Shown here: one piece after another, positions 47,119 to 59,015 of the stretch | Numbering within the stretch: position 1 is the first letter of the stretch | How the letters are laid out: the number at the start of each line of letters is the position of its first letter | Assembly (NCBI GenBank): GCA_002794775.1 | Contig: NBAY01000115.1 | Span: forward strand, 1 to 64,000 | DNA: 64,000 nt | Reading direction: 5' to 3' | Source of the DNA: Porodaedalea pini | Lineage: Eukaryota > Basidiomycota > Agaricomycetes > Hymenochaetales > Hymenochaetaceae | The notes under the pieces: generated by a model | The model's input: the letters and a program-made list of their open reading frames with translations, nothing else | What the model was told of the DNA's origin: nothing | Database searches by the model: none | Made by a program: the position numbers and the translations under genes

Positions 47119-49211
47119 ATGTCTACTTGCAGCTCACCTAATCTTGATTTGTCTTCGACAGTTGGCGCTGTTTTTGGGGGTAAGTTCTTCCTTACCCTCA
47201 CTATTAGAATATTCAATACTGACTAGGATTTTATGACTGGATTCAGGATTCATGATCTCTACTCTGTGCGTGAACTCAGTGTTTTGTCTACGACTACGCT
47301 TTGCTCATGGAGCACACAGCCTTCTTGGAGTCTCTCTTGTACAAGGATATCTCTATTATGCAAACAACTGTGATGCGTGGTTCATAAGGGCATTTGTGAG
47401 TCTTGTGATATAAGTACGGTGCTTCGTACTAAGCCAATTACAGGTTTCCGTATTACTGTCAGGCAGTTCCAACGGCTAGTTCTCCATGACATTAACTAAT
47501 CAACGAAACAGTGTACTGGATGTCGCCGGGACTCTGCTGGTTACAGAATCATTGCACTACTACTTGGTAAGTCCTCCGTGAGATCTTAATGGTATTCTTG
47601 GCCCTCATCGACCTGAAGATCAGGAACTTCGGAAACCCATTTGCTTTGTTGGTGATGACGAAGTGCATTCTATGATAGGGCAAGTCCTTATGGCCATGCA
47701 GACTTACCTCATGTGATAGCACATTCGTTGGCGAGTTTATCATAAGCGTGGTTGTCATTCTCCTGTAAGTCACAATAATGATGCTTCCTTGCATCATGCA
47801 TTTACTTGTCCGTAGATCGCAGTTGTTCTACGCAAGCCGCATCTATACAGGCAAGGCAATCCACTTTCTGGCATGACAGTTATTTTATGAAGCCTTATGC
47901 GCGGTTGGCAGTTCGGATGCACAATCCTGGACAATTCGTGGCGTTCATTATAGTAAGCAGGCCGTGTCTCTTTGCCTGACTGATATTCATGAATATTACC
48001 AAGGCTATCATTGCCATTCTCACCTTTGGTGTGTTAATTGGGTATCCTATCTGTAAACTATCAGTTTCTGACGAAATCATAGGAGCGGGAATAGGTTCGG
48101 TCCTTCGTTCGCAGTCTGGAAAGTCGCTAATGATTCCATTACGCTGTGACTGACTTAGTCGCGACTGTCGAGTTGTTTGCAATTGACCGAATAGTTGCAA
48201 ACTTGGCGCGACCGAGGATAATGGTCTACTGTCCGCGCCGCAAGGGTTTTGAGTTGCAACTAATAATAATTTGTTCTAGATAGCTATAGGTATCTTCGAC
48301 ATTTCTGCCGTCGTGTGTGATATCATGGCAACAACCTCGATGTGTTGTTTCATGTCTCCTCGACAATCCTCATTTAAACAGTGAGCGTTTCCGATAGTGT
48401 GCTCATTATATTATAGAAAAGACTAACAATTAAGTATTCATTGCAGGACAAGAGCACTCTTGAATAGGCTCTTCTTCTTCTCGGTCAACCGCGGGTTTTT
48501 AGTTTGTGTCACCCAGACCGTCGGACTGATTGTATATTTGATGTGGCCTTCAGCGACACACTGGTATGTCAATATTCGCACCGGTCATTGGCGTTTAATT
48601 GATGTGATATGATTGATCTACCAGGATGCCGTTCCATCTTACTCTAAGCAAGCTGCACGTAAATACTCTCTGTAAGCATTAATCCTAAATTTTACGGCGC
48701 CGATTTAGTATATCTGACAGAAACACTAGTGGCAATGTCAGTGATGCGACAAGGCAATCAGATAAGTTGTGCAATTCTTATACTCATTTTTCTTTCTTTC
48801 CTTTGCAGGCTCAATTCGCGATCTACTCTGCGCTCCCAGTTGGAGGGGCACGTCAATTATATTGACAGAAGCAGCTTGAAGATGCCAGCTCGTTATGTGT
48901 CTCCTATGAGAAAGCGCGAGGCTACGAATTCTGAGAAGAGTGGAGGAAGTTATAAATCTGTCGAAAAGGTACCCTAACATTTTTTCCTTTTTGTCCGACG
49001 AAGAATTAACGGTCGGTATATATAACGTCTTGGCTCTCAGACGCTTCCTCTTACACCTGATCGTCTCATGCAAAATGAAACGCAGGCCAGACGGTCATTT
49101 ACAACTTGCGAAGAAGTCCACGAGCCTAGCGGTATCGACTCCATTGATATTGTAAAGGGTCCTCCATCGCCTAATCACCCACTCGAGGAAGGTTACGATT
49201 TCTCAGGTTAG
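47119..49211 (+). CDS. DUF6534 integral membrane protein, copy 2 (intact)
   Basis: ATG at 47119 reads MSTCSSPNLDLSSTVGAVFG. Following small exons give GFMISTL, LLGVSLVQGYLYYANNCDAW, SVLDVAGTLLVTESLHYYL, IRNFGNPFALLVMTK, NTFVGEFIISVVVILL, SQLFYASRIYTG, MHNPGQFVAFII, AIIAILTFG, ELFAIDRIVANLARPR, IGIFDISAVVCDIMATTSMC, TRALLNRLFFFSVNRGFLVC and MPFHLTLSKLHVNTL. A cytoplasmic tail follows (LNSRSTLRSQLEGHVNYIDR, then an acidic Pro-rich end and TAG at 49209-49211). The layout of seven membrane segments plus the final TDxxLNRL...SKLYVNSLLATLNSR-type block is diagnostic of DUF6534, a large agaricomycete family of unknown function. One intron appears to use a GC donor (ACAG-GCAAGG near 47851). Exon joins are inferred partly from copy 1. 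Confidence 0.78.
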
Positions 49212-49555
49212 GGTCTGCACGCTGTAAAACGTGCCCTGCTGCTTATAGATATAGTCTCTTTTTTCTTAATCATCTTCCATGGACCGCCCACCTTCGCTCC
49301 GTCAGAGACCGTGCATGTATCTGCGCCTGTGAATTCCCAGTTATATCTTTGTCTGAGGCCCTCTTCATAAGATAGATGTAAACCTGGAATAGAATAGTCC
49401 GGACGTATCTCGTCACCGGCGCGATTGCCATTACATCTCGTATCCTTTCGTATCCTTGAAGTGACTTGTGTTGATTGTTACAACATAAAAGCTGAATTCG
49501 TATCGCAAGCTTGCAAATATTTGGTTATTTGAAGCATATAATTTCGCAAGCTGGA
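49212..49555. other. Tail-to-tail intergenic spacer
   Basis: No gene seen. It holds the 3' flanks of DUF6534 copy 2 and the next, converging gene. Confidence 0.5.
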
Positions 49556-50704
49556 TCATTGGACTGATGGATCGGCGTCTTTGTTCTCCGCGCGCCGCTT
49601 AGCAGCCCACTCCCGAGCTCGGGCGCGTCGCGCTTCCATCTTCGCCGCCTCGTCTAATTTCTCCCTATCCGGTATCTCTGAAGCTTTGTCCTCTTCGCTC
49701 TCATCCTCGTCACTATCTCCATACCCACCGAGACCCATCAACTGTAGCCCATTCGCCTTCTTTCTCTTCTCTTCCTCTTCTGCAGCAGCTGCGGCGACCT
49801 TAGCCTGCACCCCCGCCCATGCTCGCCGCCAACGACCGCGCATGAACGCAAAACGCTTGTCCGCTCCATGATTCGCAAGTATACGCGCAGCGAGGCGCGC
49901 ACGGTCGGGAGAAGCGTGCAGGTGTGCCGCTGTACGCTCCATCAGCGCGATTTGCGCCGCATCTGGCTCTTCGTCGCTTCCGCCCCAAGCATCAGCATCT
50001 TCAGCATCCGGGTCATCGCCATCTGCGGCACGGAGAGCAGCAAGTCTTTGAGAGCGCGCATCTTCGAGCACGCGGCGGCGCTTTGTGCGGCGTATGTCAG
50101 CGACTTCGGAGGGCGAGAGGAAGAACGCGTCCTCAGTGTCTGAAGGCAGATCGGACCAGCCTGATGAGGACTGTGGAGAGCCGAGTTCAGGTACCGCTTC
50201 ATCCTGGGTAGAGGAGGGCACGGGTAGCTCAGAAAGCAAAAGGCGTGCGTCAAACCTGTGATAAGAAGATTCAGCATGTTTCAGAGAAAAGATAAGAGAA
50301 AGTATCGCTCCGAACACTCATAATTAAAGGTCAGTCGAGTTTATCAGATCAATATTAATGTAATTGTATTGCATAAGTGCAAGAATCATTTCTAAAGTAT
50401 CTACACACCTGTCGACCCACACGTCACCTTCACCGTTGCCTCCATTCCATTTGATCAAGCCTGAGCCTCGAGATCCGGTAGATGGGTTAGACTTAGAGCT
50501 TGTAGCTGATAGGTCCGGCTCCGGAGCTTCAAGTGCAAATGCAAGAGCTTCCTTGCCAAGGAGGAGGTCCGCCTCGTGTGCTTCGATAAAAAGTAATTGT
50601 GCTGGCGCAAGCCCGTCGCTCGCCTGAGCTTCGCGATGGGCTGCGAGCCAGTGAGGCTCAGCCTGATCCGCCACCGACCTTTTTCGCTTATACGAGTAGC
50701 TCAT
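49556..50704 (-). CDS. Uncharacterised charged, Ala/Glu/Arg-rich protein
   Basis: ATG at 50704 begins MSYSYKRKRSVADQAEPHWL, with a basic nuclear-signal-like KRKR. A first exon of about 98 codons ends at WVDR. After an intron (GTGTGTAG to a TCACAG acceptor near 50259) the frame continues with FDARLLLSELPVPSS to a stop at 49556. Visible parts are an acidic Ser region, RRTKRRRVLEDARSQR, a conserved-looking segment LAARILANHGADKRFAFMRG followed by RWRRAWAGV, a Glu/Lys coiled stretch, GYGDSDEDESEED, and a basic Arg/Ala end. The NHGADKRFAFMRGRW segment resembles one I associate with fungal proteins of the SURP/RNA-processing type, but I cannot assign it. A nuclear, RNA-related role is a guess. Confidence 0.6.
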
Positions 50705-51701
50705 ATCGCTGCAGACGAAGTCTGAAAGGTTGACGTCGGACTTTGGAAACAGTTGTTAGGGACTCCGAGTCACGTTGTACAGAAGCAAATAGGAGCAAAC
50801 AGACGCGTACGCGTACCAGTCACGTGCACTGTAGTTTGATCTGCTTTGGGAATTTCAATGATCGGCGTTTGATCCTACCTTTCTTCTTCCGAGTTGTCGC
50901 TCATTGACGAAGCGTCTTTTTTTGCCCCAGACTCTCACGTCCTTTGGCACAAATACGGCTCCTGCTTTCTGTGCAATGCTGGCATGCCTTTCGGCACCTG
51001 CGAAAACTCGGTTTTCTCAGGCAGTTTCGGACCTTGAACCCCCGCGCTGAGGTCCTTTTTTCGAGGTAGCAAGGCCCAGACCATGAGGAATACAGCTTCT
51101 CCGTCTCTTCGATTTTTAATGAAACACCTTACAGCACCGCTCGAGCGAATGGACGCCTTGTTTCCTGAGAACCTTAGGACAACTTCGACTTTTTGTGAAG
51201 AATCTAGACTGTTGTTGAACGTTTCAAGTATCCTCGCCTTGGGTAATAGATCGCTCAGAAGGTTCAATAGATACTCTCGACTGGTTCCATCGGCGTCATT
51301 TCCCGGTCATAAAGCATTTCTGCATGTTGAGGAAGACGATCCTGTTGCCTTGGCGCTTTTATATTCTATCATGCCGATCGCCTCTTCTTCCATTCATTGC
51401 CCTTCGGCATAAATCCTGGCAACTTGTTCCGCTCAGCTCGAGTAATATGACTTTGTGCGGCGCTTCCGATTCATTTTATTTCCGCGTTCTGATGCACCTG
51501 ATACGCATGGGCAGCTAGACTTGGACGGAAAGCAAGGACTTTTTCGGAGTTGAATCAAAAGCAAAAATAAACGCATGCATTGCATGACAGCTATAAAATC
51601 TCTCCAGTATTGCCACTACATCCCTCAGTTGACCGAGTTAGTTCTCCGTCGACTACCGCAGCGCAGCTTCAGACCTCCCCACTATCCCTTTACTGTTCAC
51701 C
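50705..51701. other. Divergent intergenic region
   Basis: No supported gene. It contains the promoter of the charged-protein gene (left) and the hydrophobin promoter (right). Confidence 0.5.
51592..51598 (+). promoter_or_regulatory. TATA box of hydrophobin gene
   Basis: TATAAAA lies 104 nt before the ATG, a usual distance for a strongly expressed fungal gene with a 5' UTR of about 75 nt. Confidence 0.6.
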
Positions 51702-52289
51702 ATGAGGTTCTCTTGTCTTGCTGCTGGCCTTGCGCTTCCTCTCCTTGCGGTCGCCACTCCCTGGGGTACTACGACGGCACCTGGCGGTGTTACCACTACC
51801 GTCACAGTGACGGCGTCTGCGACGGCCACTGAGGTCTCTCAGTGCAACACTGGTTAGCACTTCCTTCTCTGTACTCTGAGGTCGTCTAACAAAAATTGAA
51901 TTAACAGGAGCCATTCAGTGCTGTGACAGCGTCCAGTCGTCCAGCTCTGGCGGACCTGTTGACGACCTACTGGGCCTATTAGGGGTTGTCCTCGACGGCA
52001 TCAACGTCCCCATCGGCATCACTTGCTCGCCGATCAGCGCCATCGGCCTCGGCAGTGCTTCATGGTGAGGGGGAAAAATAATTATGAAGGCCCTCCGCCC
52101 CTGCCTCTAACTTACTGACTCTGGTCTCGCTTACTACGTAGCTCTGCTGCCCCTGTGTGTTGCGAGAACAACTCCTTCAGTACGCATTCTTTTTCCGCCC
52201 CGCTTTAGCTCTAGTCTGTCTTCTGATTTTCCGCATTTGCAGACGGCCTCATCGCAATCGGCTGTGTGCCCATCAGCATCGGTCTCTGA
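51702..52289 (+). CDS. Class I hydrophobin
   Basis: Exons 51702-51852, 51908-52064, 52142-52179 and 52243-52289 join to 130 residues. The signal peptide MRFSCLAAGLALPLLAVA is followed by a Thr/Val-rich spacer and eight Cys in the order C-x6-CC-x33-C-x12-C-x5-CC-x12-C, with a short tail after the last Cys. This spacing and the end (GCVPISIGL) define class I hydrophobins, secreted proteins that self-assemble into amphipathic rodlet layers on hyphae and fruiting bodies. The fifth Cys is created across intron 2 (TG plus C). Intron positions are of the usual kind for basidiomycete hydrophobins. Intact; a TATA box lies upstream. Confidence 0.96.
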
Positions 52290-55200
52290 ACGCGCTCAAA
52301 GGAGGATAGCACAGATTGTCGGCAGGGGTTTGGGGCTTCGCTGTCGGATTCGTTTCGACCACCGTATTAGTTGTATACACGTCAACCGTCAACTCTAGTA
52401 CTATTCTCGATGTAGCTTGTATGGGGGGTTCTGATAGGTCGAGGTTAATTACGATGAAAAGAGGATGAAAAAAACAAAAACGAACGGCTGGCTGGCTCGC
52501 TATCAGTAGAAGATCGCCAACGGGCGCATCATGCAAATTCGACTTCATAAGTAAGAAATGTCAGCGAAGGGCGCTGGAAAGAAACCGCCGGCGAGAACGC
52601 GCCTCAGTGGGAAAAGAGAATATCAATAGACACACGAGCAAGGCTTCTTTGGGTTAGAGTCAAATGGCTTTAATTTCTTTACAGGCCCAGGTACGCCAAT
52701 GAAAAAGGAGGACATGCATATGAGCTCAGAAGCCAATCGGCTATGGAGTACTGTATGTAAGTTATTAATACTGATCATGGGGGTCGGCATGCGTGCGTAC
52801 ACACCGTGGAGGTTCGGCCCATTATTTCTTCGAACGTACAATATTAATGCCAAGAGAGCAAAGCTGGACTCGGACTCGAAATAAATCGATGCGTAGACTT
52901 CGGCTCATCGGGCGCAGGCAGATGAAGCGGCGGCACGAAGCGATCCGAAACCTATAAATATAAGAAGACTGTCGGGGTTTCCAACAATGCATATTTCGCG
53001 TTGGAAGGCATGGTAGCTGGTTCCCGCCGAGGTTCGACGGGCGGTGCTTCACGGAAGACAGAAGGCGGGGGGAGGGGTGTTTTCGGGTACGAGGACAACA
53101 CGGCGAACGAAGTCTCGCGGCCATCAGCATACTCCAATTCGCTACAGCTTCTCAGAAAGAACGGAGCCTCGTATCAAAGGGAAGAAAGCTCTAAGACGAA
53201 GGGGGTCATTGCACGGAAGTGAGTAAGCCGGACATATACAAACGAAGAAAAAAAGGGGGGGAAACGCTGCGCGTTACGACACAGAGCTGGTATTGCTAAC
53301 CCGTTGCAGGCGAGGACGATCGCATAGATGAAATGGAATCGATTCAGTGCCGAATGACCCCGGGGGAGGGGGGATTAACGCGGGTTGCTGTTGAACCTTG
53401 CACTACGAAGCTTGTCGAGCGGAAAATCCTCCTTTATCTCCTGTAGTTGACTGATTGACATCGATAGAGAGTAACTCCACTGTTCTACCTTCGTAGGTTA
53501 TGGAGGTAACCCCATGGAGAGCAGAACTCACGACCTCCGTGTCTTAAGGAAGCAAGTAAACATAATTAGACGCAATTTCAACGGAGACGGAAAGCCCGAA
53601 AGCCGGCAGGCAACGGGCCCGTATGACGCAGAGCAATGTCAAATTCTGCGCGGGTGGCGGCCGTCCCTGACGCGAGTCTTTATCCTAACCTGTGGAATAG
53701 TATACGAACATCAACGATAAGAGGCATGTGAAGTTTTGTGCCTACTAGTACTGATGCACAATGAAGCACCCAGAGACAGTTTAGGTACCGCGTAATGCTG
53801 AGCGGGCGGGCCGGGCGAAAGGCACATTACTGAGGCTTTCGACATGCGTGATTCATTTCGGACGCAGAGAGGGGTAAGGTATCTGGAGTAGAGATCAGAA
53901 AGCCAGTGACGGCTCATTACCCGCAGTAAAACACGTAGGCCGGGCACAATGAAGATGTGGTGCAGAACCACTCGATTGCGAAGGCGCATTGGTTGACTGG
54001 CAGTACACGATGCAAACTATTCGGAGACATTCATTCCACCAGCTCACGCTATTTGTCTATCGCGTCATGCCTCTTGGGAAAAATACACGTATGATGGATG
54101 TGGCGTACGTCAGGAGGGACGTTCGCTGTGGTTTGTTGGATATTCAAGCTTGCCGAGCGATGATAGCATTGGCAATCTAGCGGGTAAACGGATACGCGCC
54201 TGATACGACGATGTCGACTCCAGGTTGTTCCTGTTTATCGTGGTCCAATTGCAGAGCTCGGGAACCCTCCTTGAATGAATAGCAAGACGCCATTCTGCAC
54301 CGGGAGGCGTTCCTACTGGCTGTGGAGCTCGACGAGTCGGCGCACTATCGGCAAAGACAGCGAGCTATCTTCGCATTATGAAACGACTCTGGCTGTGAGA
54401 TGTATTGGGAATACACACCAATTCCGCTGAGAATGGCGTGGCCCATGCTAATTCGTTGACTCCCGTTTTCTTCTCCTTGTGTTCCATTCAAGGTCAGATT
54501 GCTACACCACTGCATGTGTGCAGCGCTCCCATACCAGATGAGCCCTCATGACGTTCCTTGCTATCAGAGCAGTAGACCAAAGCACAACATAATTGGAAAG
54601 TGTATCTCTGTTAGCTATGCCATCATAGCGATTATATCAGTATATAAATTGCATATCACGGAAAAGACGGCGACAGAAGTTTTGACGCATTGATACAACT
54701 CACAAAATAACTCGACCATATGCCAGCAGTGCGCAGCCAGTTGCCCCAGAGTATTCTTGAAGTGATTCTAGTGGTCTCCGAGCCGATAGAACCAGTTACG
54801 AGCTTGCTAGAACAGAGGCTCCACGCGGTTTATCAACAACTTTGAGTAAGCTGTGCCCGGATTCTGCATATCAAGACGGCATCACAAGTCTGCCAGATCT
54901 AGATGCTTGACGCGACCAAGGGCCCAACTCGTGACTTCAAACTAAAAGCGCGTATACTTCCACTTGAGAAAAGCAGACATACCTAGCGTCGAGAAACGAA
55001 GTCGATAGCAGCAAGATACTTCTGAAGATTCAAATCACCGACAGCTTAATTGCCTACGAGGTTGGCTATGCATCGCACCCGAGAGCCGTGATCCGGCAGG
55101 AGCTCCGGCTTGGAGTGATGCGTAATTTTGGCCATGATGGATTCGCCGAAGCCATGCGGAATGGACGGCTAGAACCTCTCGGGCTGGCCGGCTGGAAGTA

Positions 55201-55339
55201 CGTGTGCATAAATATAATTGGGCTTTGAAATTCAGAATAAGCTTAAGTGCCTTGCGTCCTCGAGGCGACTGCATGACGCTGCTAGACGGATTCGCAAGGC
55301 ACGAGCGGCGTCGTTGACCGCAAAGTTGCGACCAATGTA
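52290..55339. other. Gene-poor 3-kb stretch
   Basis: Only short frames on both strands, no recognised domain. A 41-codon frame at 54720 (QLPQSILEVILVVSEPIE) looks faintly F-box-like but is too short to call. No tandem repeat or terminal inverted repeat was noticed before the MITE at 55340. Confidence 0.45.
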
Positions 55340-55553
55340 CAGTTGATTATCTCATAGCGAATTAGCTCATAGGGAATATTTCTCGTAAGGAATAAAATTT
55401 CTCGGAATCGACCACATTTCAGTGGGATATTCCACAAAAATCTGATACCTAATAGGGAATAATGTTTTTTGTAAATATTCCTTACCAGATAAGGTTTTGC
55501 ACCAAAAACATGTGGGAAATTAGGATGTGCCAAAGCCAAACCAAGTGAGCCAG

Positions 55554-56000
55554 TGTCATGGATGCTTTTTTAATTATTTTATTCTCTTATCATTTTCCCT
55601 TATCTTATTTTATCCTATCTTATCCACTCATTACTAATCACACCTATTTCGACTTAACCATATCCATTACGCCCCTTTCTCACACTGTCATTATCTGCTG
55701 ACTGATACTATGACACTATTGTTCCACGAAGTTCCACGACATTCTTTCACTTATCCTTATGTAGTAGCTAATTCCCTGGTCTGTGCGCAGTCGCTGTAGG
55801 GTATATAAGTAGGTAGTCCTCCTGTACTTATCCCTTAGTTTCGACCTGGTCAATTCTACCTGGCTACGTCCAGAAGCTGTCCCCTTATCTCAGCGCTGTG
55901 TCAAGTTCCCTGGCTCACCGCTCTCTCTCTCTCCCTCTTCCTCTGACTGAGTTCTGCGCGACCCGGTTACCTCTTGCGTACCCATAGTCCGTCGCTGACA
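55554..56000 (+). repeat. 5' LTR of third chromovirus
   Basis: 447 bp, TGTCATGG to GCTGACA. Confidence 0.95.
55802..55847 (+). promoter_or_regulatory. LTR core promoter and proposed transcript start
   Basis: TATATAA at 55802-55808 is followed about 35 nt later by AGTTTCGACCT (55837-55847), the 11-nt complement of the primer-binding site. Proposed start of the RNA. Confidence 0.65.
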
Positions 56001-56002
56001 CA

Positions 56003-56013
56003 AGGTCGAAACT
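56003..56013 (+). promoter_or_regulatory. Self-priming primer-binding site, third chromovirus
   Basis: AGGTCGAAACT, two bases after the 5' LTR, is an exact complement of AGTTTCGACCT in the LTR. Same Tf1-like logic as in the nested family, with unrelated sequence. Confidence 0.8.
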
Positions 56014-56855
56014 TACCCCTACCGCCTCGCGCATTCTCAGTCACCAACGCCAAGCTGGCTCTGAACGTTCGCATCTCCTACCGACAGAAATCTCTCTACC
56101 GCGCTACCATCTACACCTTCACCTGTACCCCGCAAATCACTCTCACCATCGAACTCTTCTTACTATCTATCATCATCACTCTCAACCCCCATCTTGTCCA
56201 ACAACCTCAAAACCGTCCACTACCTGTCCGTAACCCTGAACTCTAGACCAACATTCTTATCCGACGCGTCCGACGACTTGGACTGCGACCCCGACTACGA
56301 TCGCTTCGACCCACACCTGTTCTCCGATCGATCTCACGTGCATCGATCAGACCGATACGTCATTAACTCATTACCTTCATTATTAAACTCACTCGTTTCA
56401 TAACCCGCCGTCTTCTTTCTATTCGATCAACCAGCGCTCGTTTGAGAGGGGGTAACGTTGAGTCCGACCCACTCGAGAGTAGCTACCAGGCCTTGGGGGT
56501 GATCTTCGGAAAGGTCCCTTGGCGCCCGTTGGAGTCTTCACAGAGGAAGATCCGGGTTTGATCAGCAAGTGAAAGTCGACCACCACATCCGGAATTTTGT
56601 TACAGCGCTCAATCAGATCCGCAGGCGTCCGCACCACCTGTCGGCTGGCAGTGTTGTTTCTGATTTGAGCTGGCTCCACACCCGTACAGTCGACCGTCTG
56701 GATCAGCGGCACAGCGTTGGAATACACCACCAGAAGACACTGCCGACGCTGTCCTCGCACAACTACCACCACTGACTGACGACGACCTAGAACGCCTAGA
56801 CGACGAGCTAGGAGCCCACCAACCACCCCACCCATCACCAACACCATCACCTGTC

Positions 56856-57940
56856 ATGGCGGAACCCCAAGCCCCAGCTGCGCCAGCGACCGGAGCTCCG
56901 ACGATCTCAAACGACATGATGCAAGAAATCATCAACGCGCTGCATGGCCTGGGATTACTAGCAACCCCCACGCCAGCAACCGCAGCAGCACCTGTCCCTC
57001 CACCAACAAACCACAATGGAGGAAGGCACATCGCCAAACCCGAGGCGTTCAACGGGCGAGACTATAAGAAGTTCGAACGTGCCATCACCCTTTACGTTGA
57101 AGCAAACGCAGAAGACTTCGTGAATGACAAGGACTACTTCCTTTTCGTGCTGTCATTCATGACGGAAGGTTCGGCCGCTCTCTGGGCACAGAACTTCCTG
57201 GAAAGCATCAAGATGGACGGCTATCTGATCTTCTCACTCGTCAGTCGCCAGAAGTTCAACGAACAGCTGGAGAAAGCGTTTGGAGACCCGAACGAACGCA
57301 TGAACGCCATGCAGAAATTGGACAGCTGGAAACACACCCGGGACATCACAGCCGACCAATTCTTCCAGCAGTTCGACATCTATCGCCGCGCGGCAGGATA
57401 CAGCGATGACGCCAAAAATGACGACACTCTCATCCACAAACTAACGAAAGCCTTGGATAGAGAGATCGTATACCGGATCGAAATGAGCGACACAGTCCCA
57501 ACCACGTACAAGGGCTGGCAAGAAAAAGCCATTCGATTCGACAATGCTAGACGTCAGATGAAAGCCATCGAACAAATGCGCGCTGCCCCGTCCAGACCTC
57601 AGGCACCCCCACCGAAACCCGCCCAGACATTCGCACCTAGAATCCCCGAAAGGCGCGACGCCACTGGAGTCACATACGGAGGCATGGGAAAGCCGATGGA
57701 CGTCTCACTCGAAGAGCTGAGGAAAGCAGGACTCTGCTACTACTGTAAAGAGTCAGGACATCTACAGAGGAATTGCCCAAACAGAGGAAGATGATAAGGG
57801 CTGTGTTGATGGGGATGGAACCCCGAGAGAGAAAAGTCTGGGCAGACGAGACCGCGACGCTCAAGGAGTCAGACTTTGCGGAGGAAGAAGAGGAAGCGCT
57901 CTTTGAGCAGGAGTTGGATTTTGCGGAACCCCAGCAGTGA
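56856..57940 (+). pseudogene. Gag of third chromovirus, frame break near its C-terminus
   Basis: ATG at 56856 gives 312 residues: KPEAFNGRDYKKFERAITLY, LWAQNFLESIKMDG, QLEKAFGDPNERMNAM, ADQFFQQFDIYRRAAG, and the zinc knuckle CYYCKESGHLQRNC. It stops at 57792-57794. The usual continuation (MIRAVLMGMEPRERKVWADE, then an acidic tail ending at 57938-57940) is present one base back. This looks like a 1-nt deletion or a -1 frameshift at GGAAGATG. Confidence 0.82.
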
Positions 57941-59015
57941 ACACGGCACTGACTGGGATAAGTTCAGTTTCGGTTTTTCAAACGGCCATTTTTATAATTC
58001 TATGGACTCTGTAGATAATTTAGATAAAACACAAAAAAATGTAAAAAGCAATGTCACTCGCAAAAATATTCCTTCTGTTCCTGTACCAGTAGCTAGTAGT
58101 ATAGATATGCCTGCATGTAACAACACTTCTGTCTCATCATCTTGCTCTACTCCTGTGTCAAAAAATCATGTAAAACCCTATTCCGAATCTTTTAATTCTA
58201 TTTCTTCCTTGGCCGGAACTGAACCGAAATCCGTGAAAAATGAAAACTCGTCGAAACAAGCTGAGAGGAAGTCCCGGAAAGATCGCCCTATCCCCTTTAC
58301 CGCCCCATGGGTGGTACGGCGTCTCAAAGAGGACAAACTCGAAAGTGCTTTAACGACTCTCCGAGTGTGGATGAAACAGCAGAGGCATGCTGAAGCGAAT
58401 GAAGAGACGGTGCGTCAAATCATTGCGCTAGAAGAATCAGATGCCGTGGCAGCTGTTAGGGACCTGAGGGGTCCGAAACGGTTCGTACGAGGGTCTCGGG
58501 GGCAACAGCTCATGGTACCGACTCTCCTTCAAACGACCGACACCGGTAACCAGTTCAAGGTAGACGCCCTACTGGACAGTGGCTGCACTGGCTCGTGTAT
58601 CAACCGATCCTTCATCGAAAAGCATCAGATCCGGACAAAAAAGACACCCATCCCAATCCGAGTCTATAATGCTGACGGCACGCTCAACAAGGACGGCTCG
58701 ATCACAGAGTTTGTGGAAATGCGCATGACAATTAAGGATCATTCAGAGCGCATCCACTTCGCAGTTACAGATCTGGGGAAAACAGACGTGTTCATCGGAC
58801 ATGAATGGTTAAAGCTGCACAATCCCAACATCGACTGGCAAAAATCAACGATCGAATTCGATCGATGCCCCGATGTATGCGGCTATATCCGTAGTCTAGA
58901 GGACATTGATGCAGACCCCGACGAAAACCTTGATTTGGTGGAACTCGAAGACGGCGATCAGCTCTTCCTCTTTGATTGGGACAATTACATTAATCCGATC
59001 CAAGAAAAGCACTGA
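57941..59015 (+). CDS. Protease region of third chromovirus
   Basis: A frame open from before 57941 to TGA at 59013-59015. An AT-rich, Ser/Asn-rich segment (about 57960-58280) is followed by KSRKDRPIPFTAPWVVRRLK and the aspartic protease VDALLDSGCTGSCINRSFIE, FIGHEWLKLHNPNIDWQ and an acidic end. RT continues in the -1 frame right after. Confidence 0.75.

Noticed and set aside
54720..54845. Short F-box-like frame
   Set aside because: Only about 41 codons; the similarity is limited to LPQSILEVIL and could be chance.
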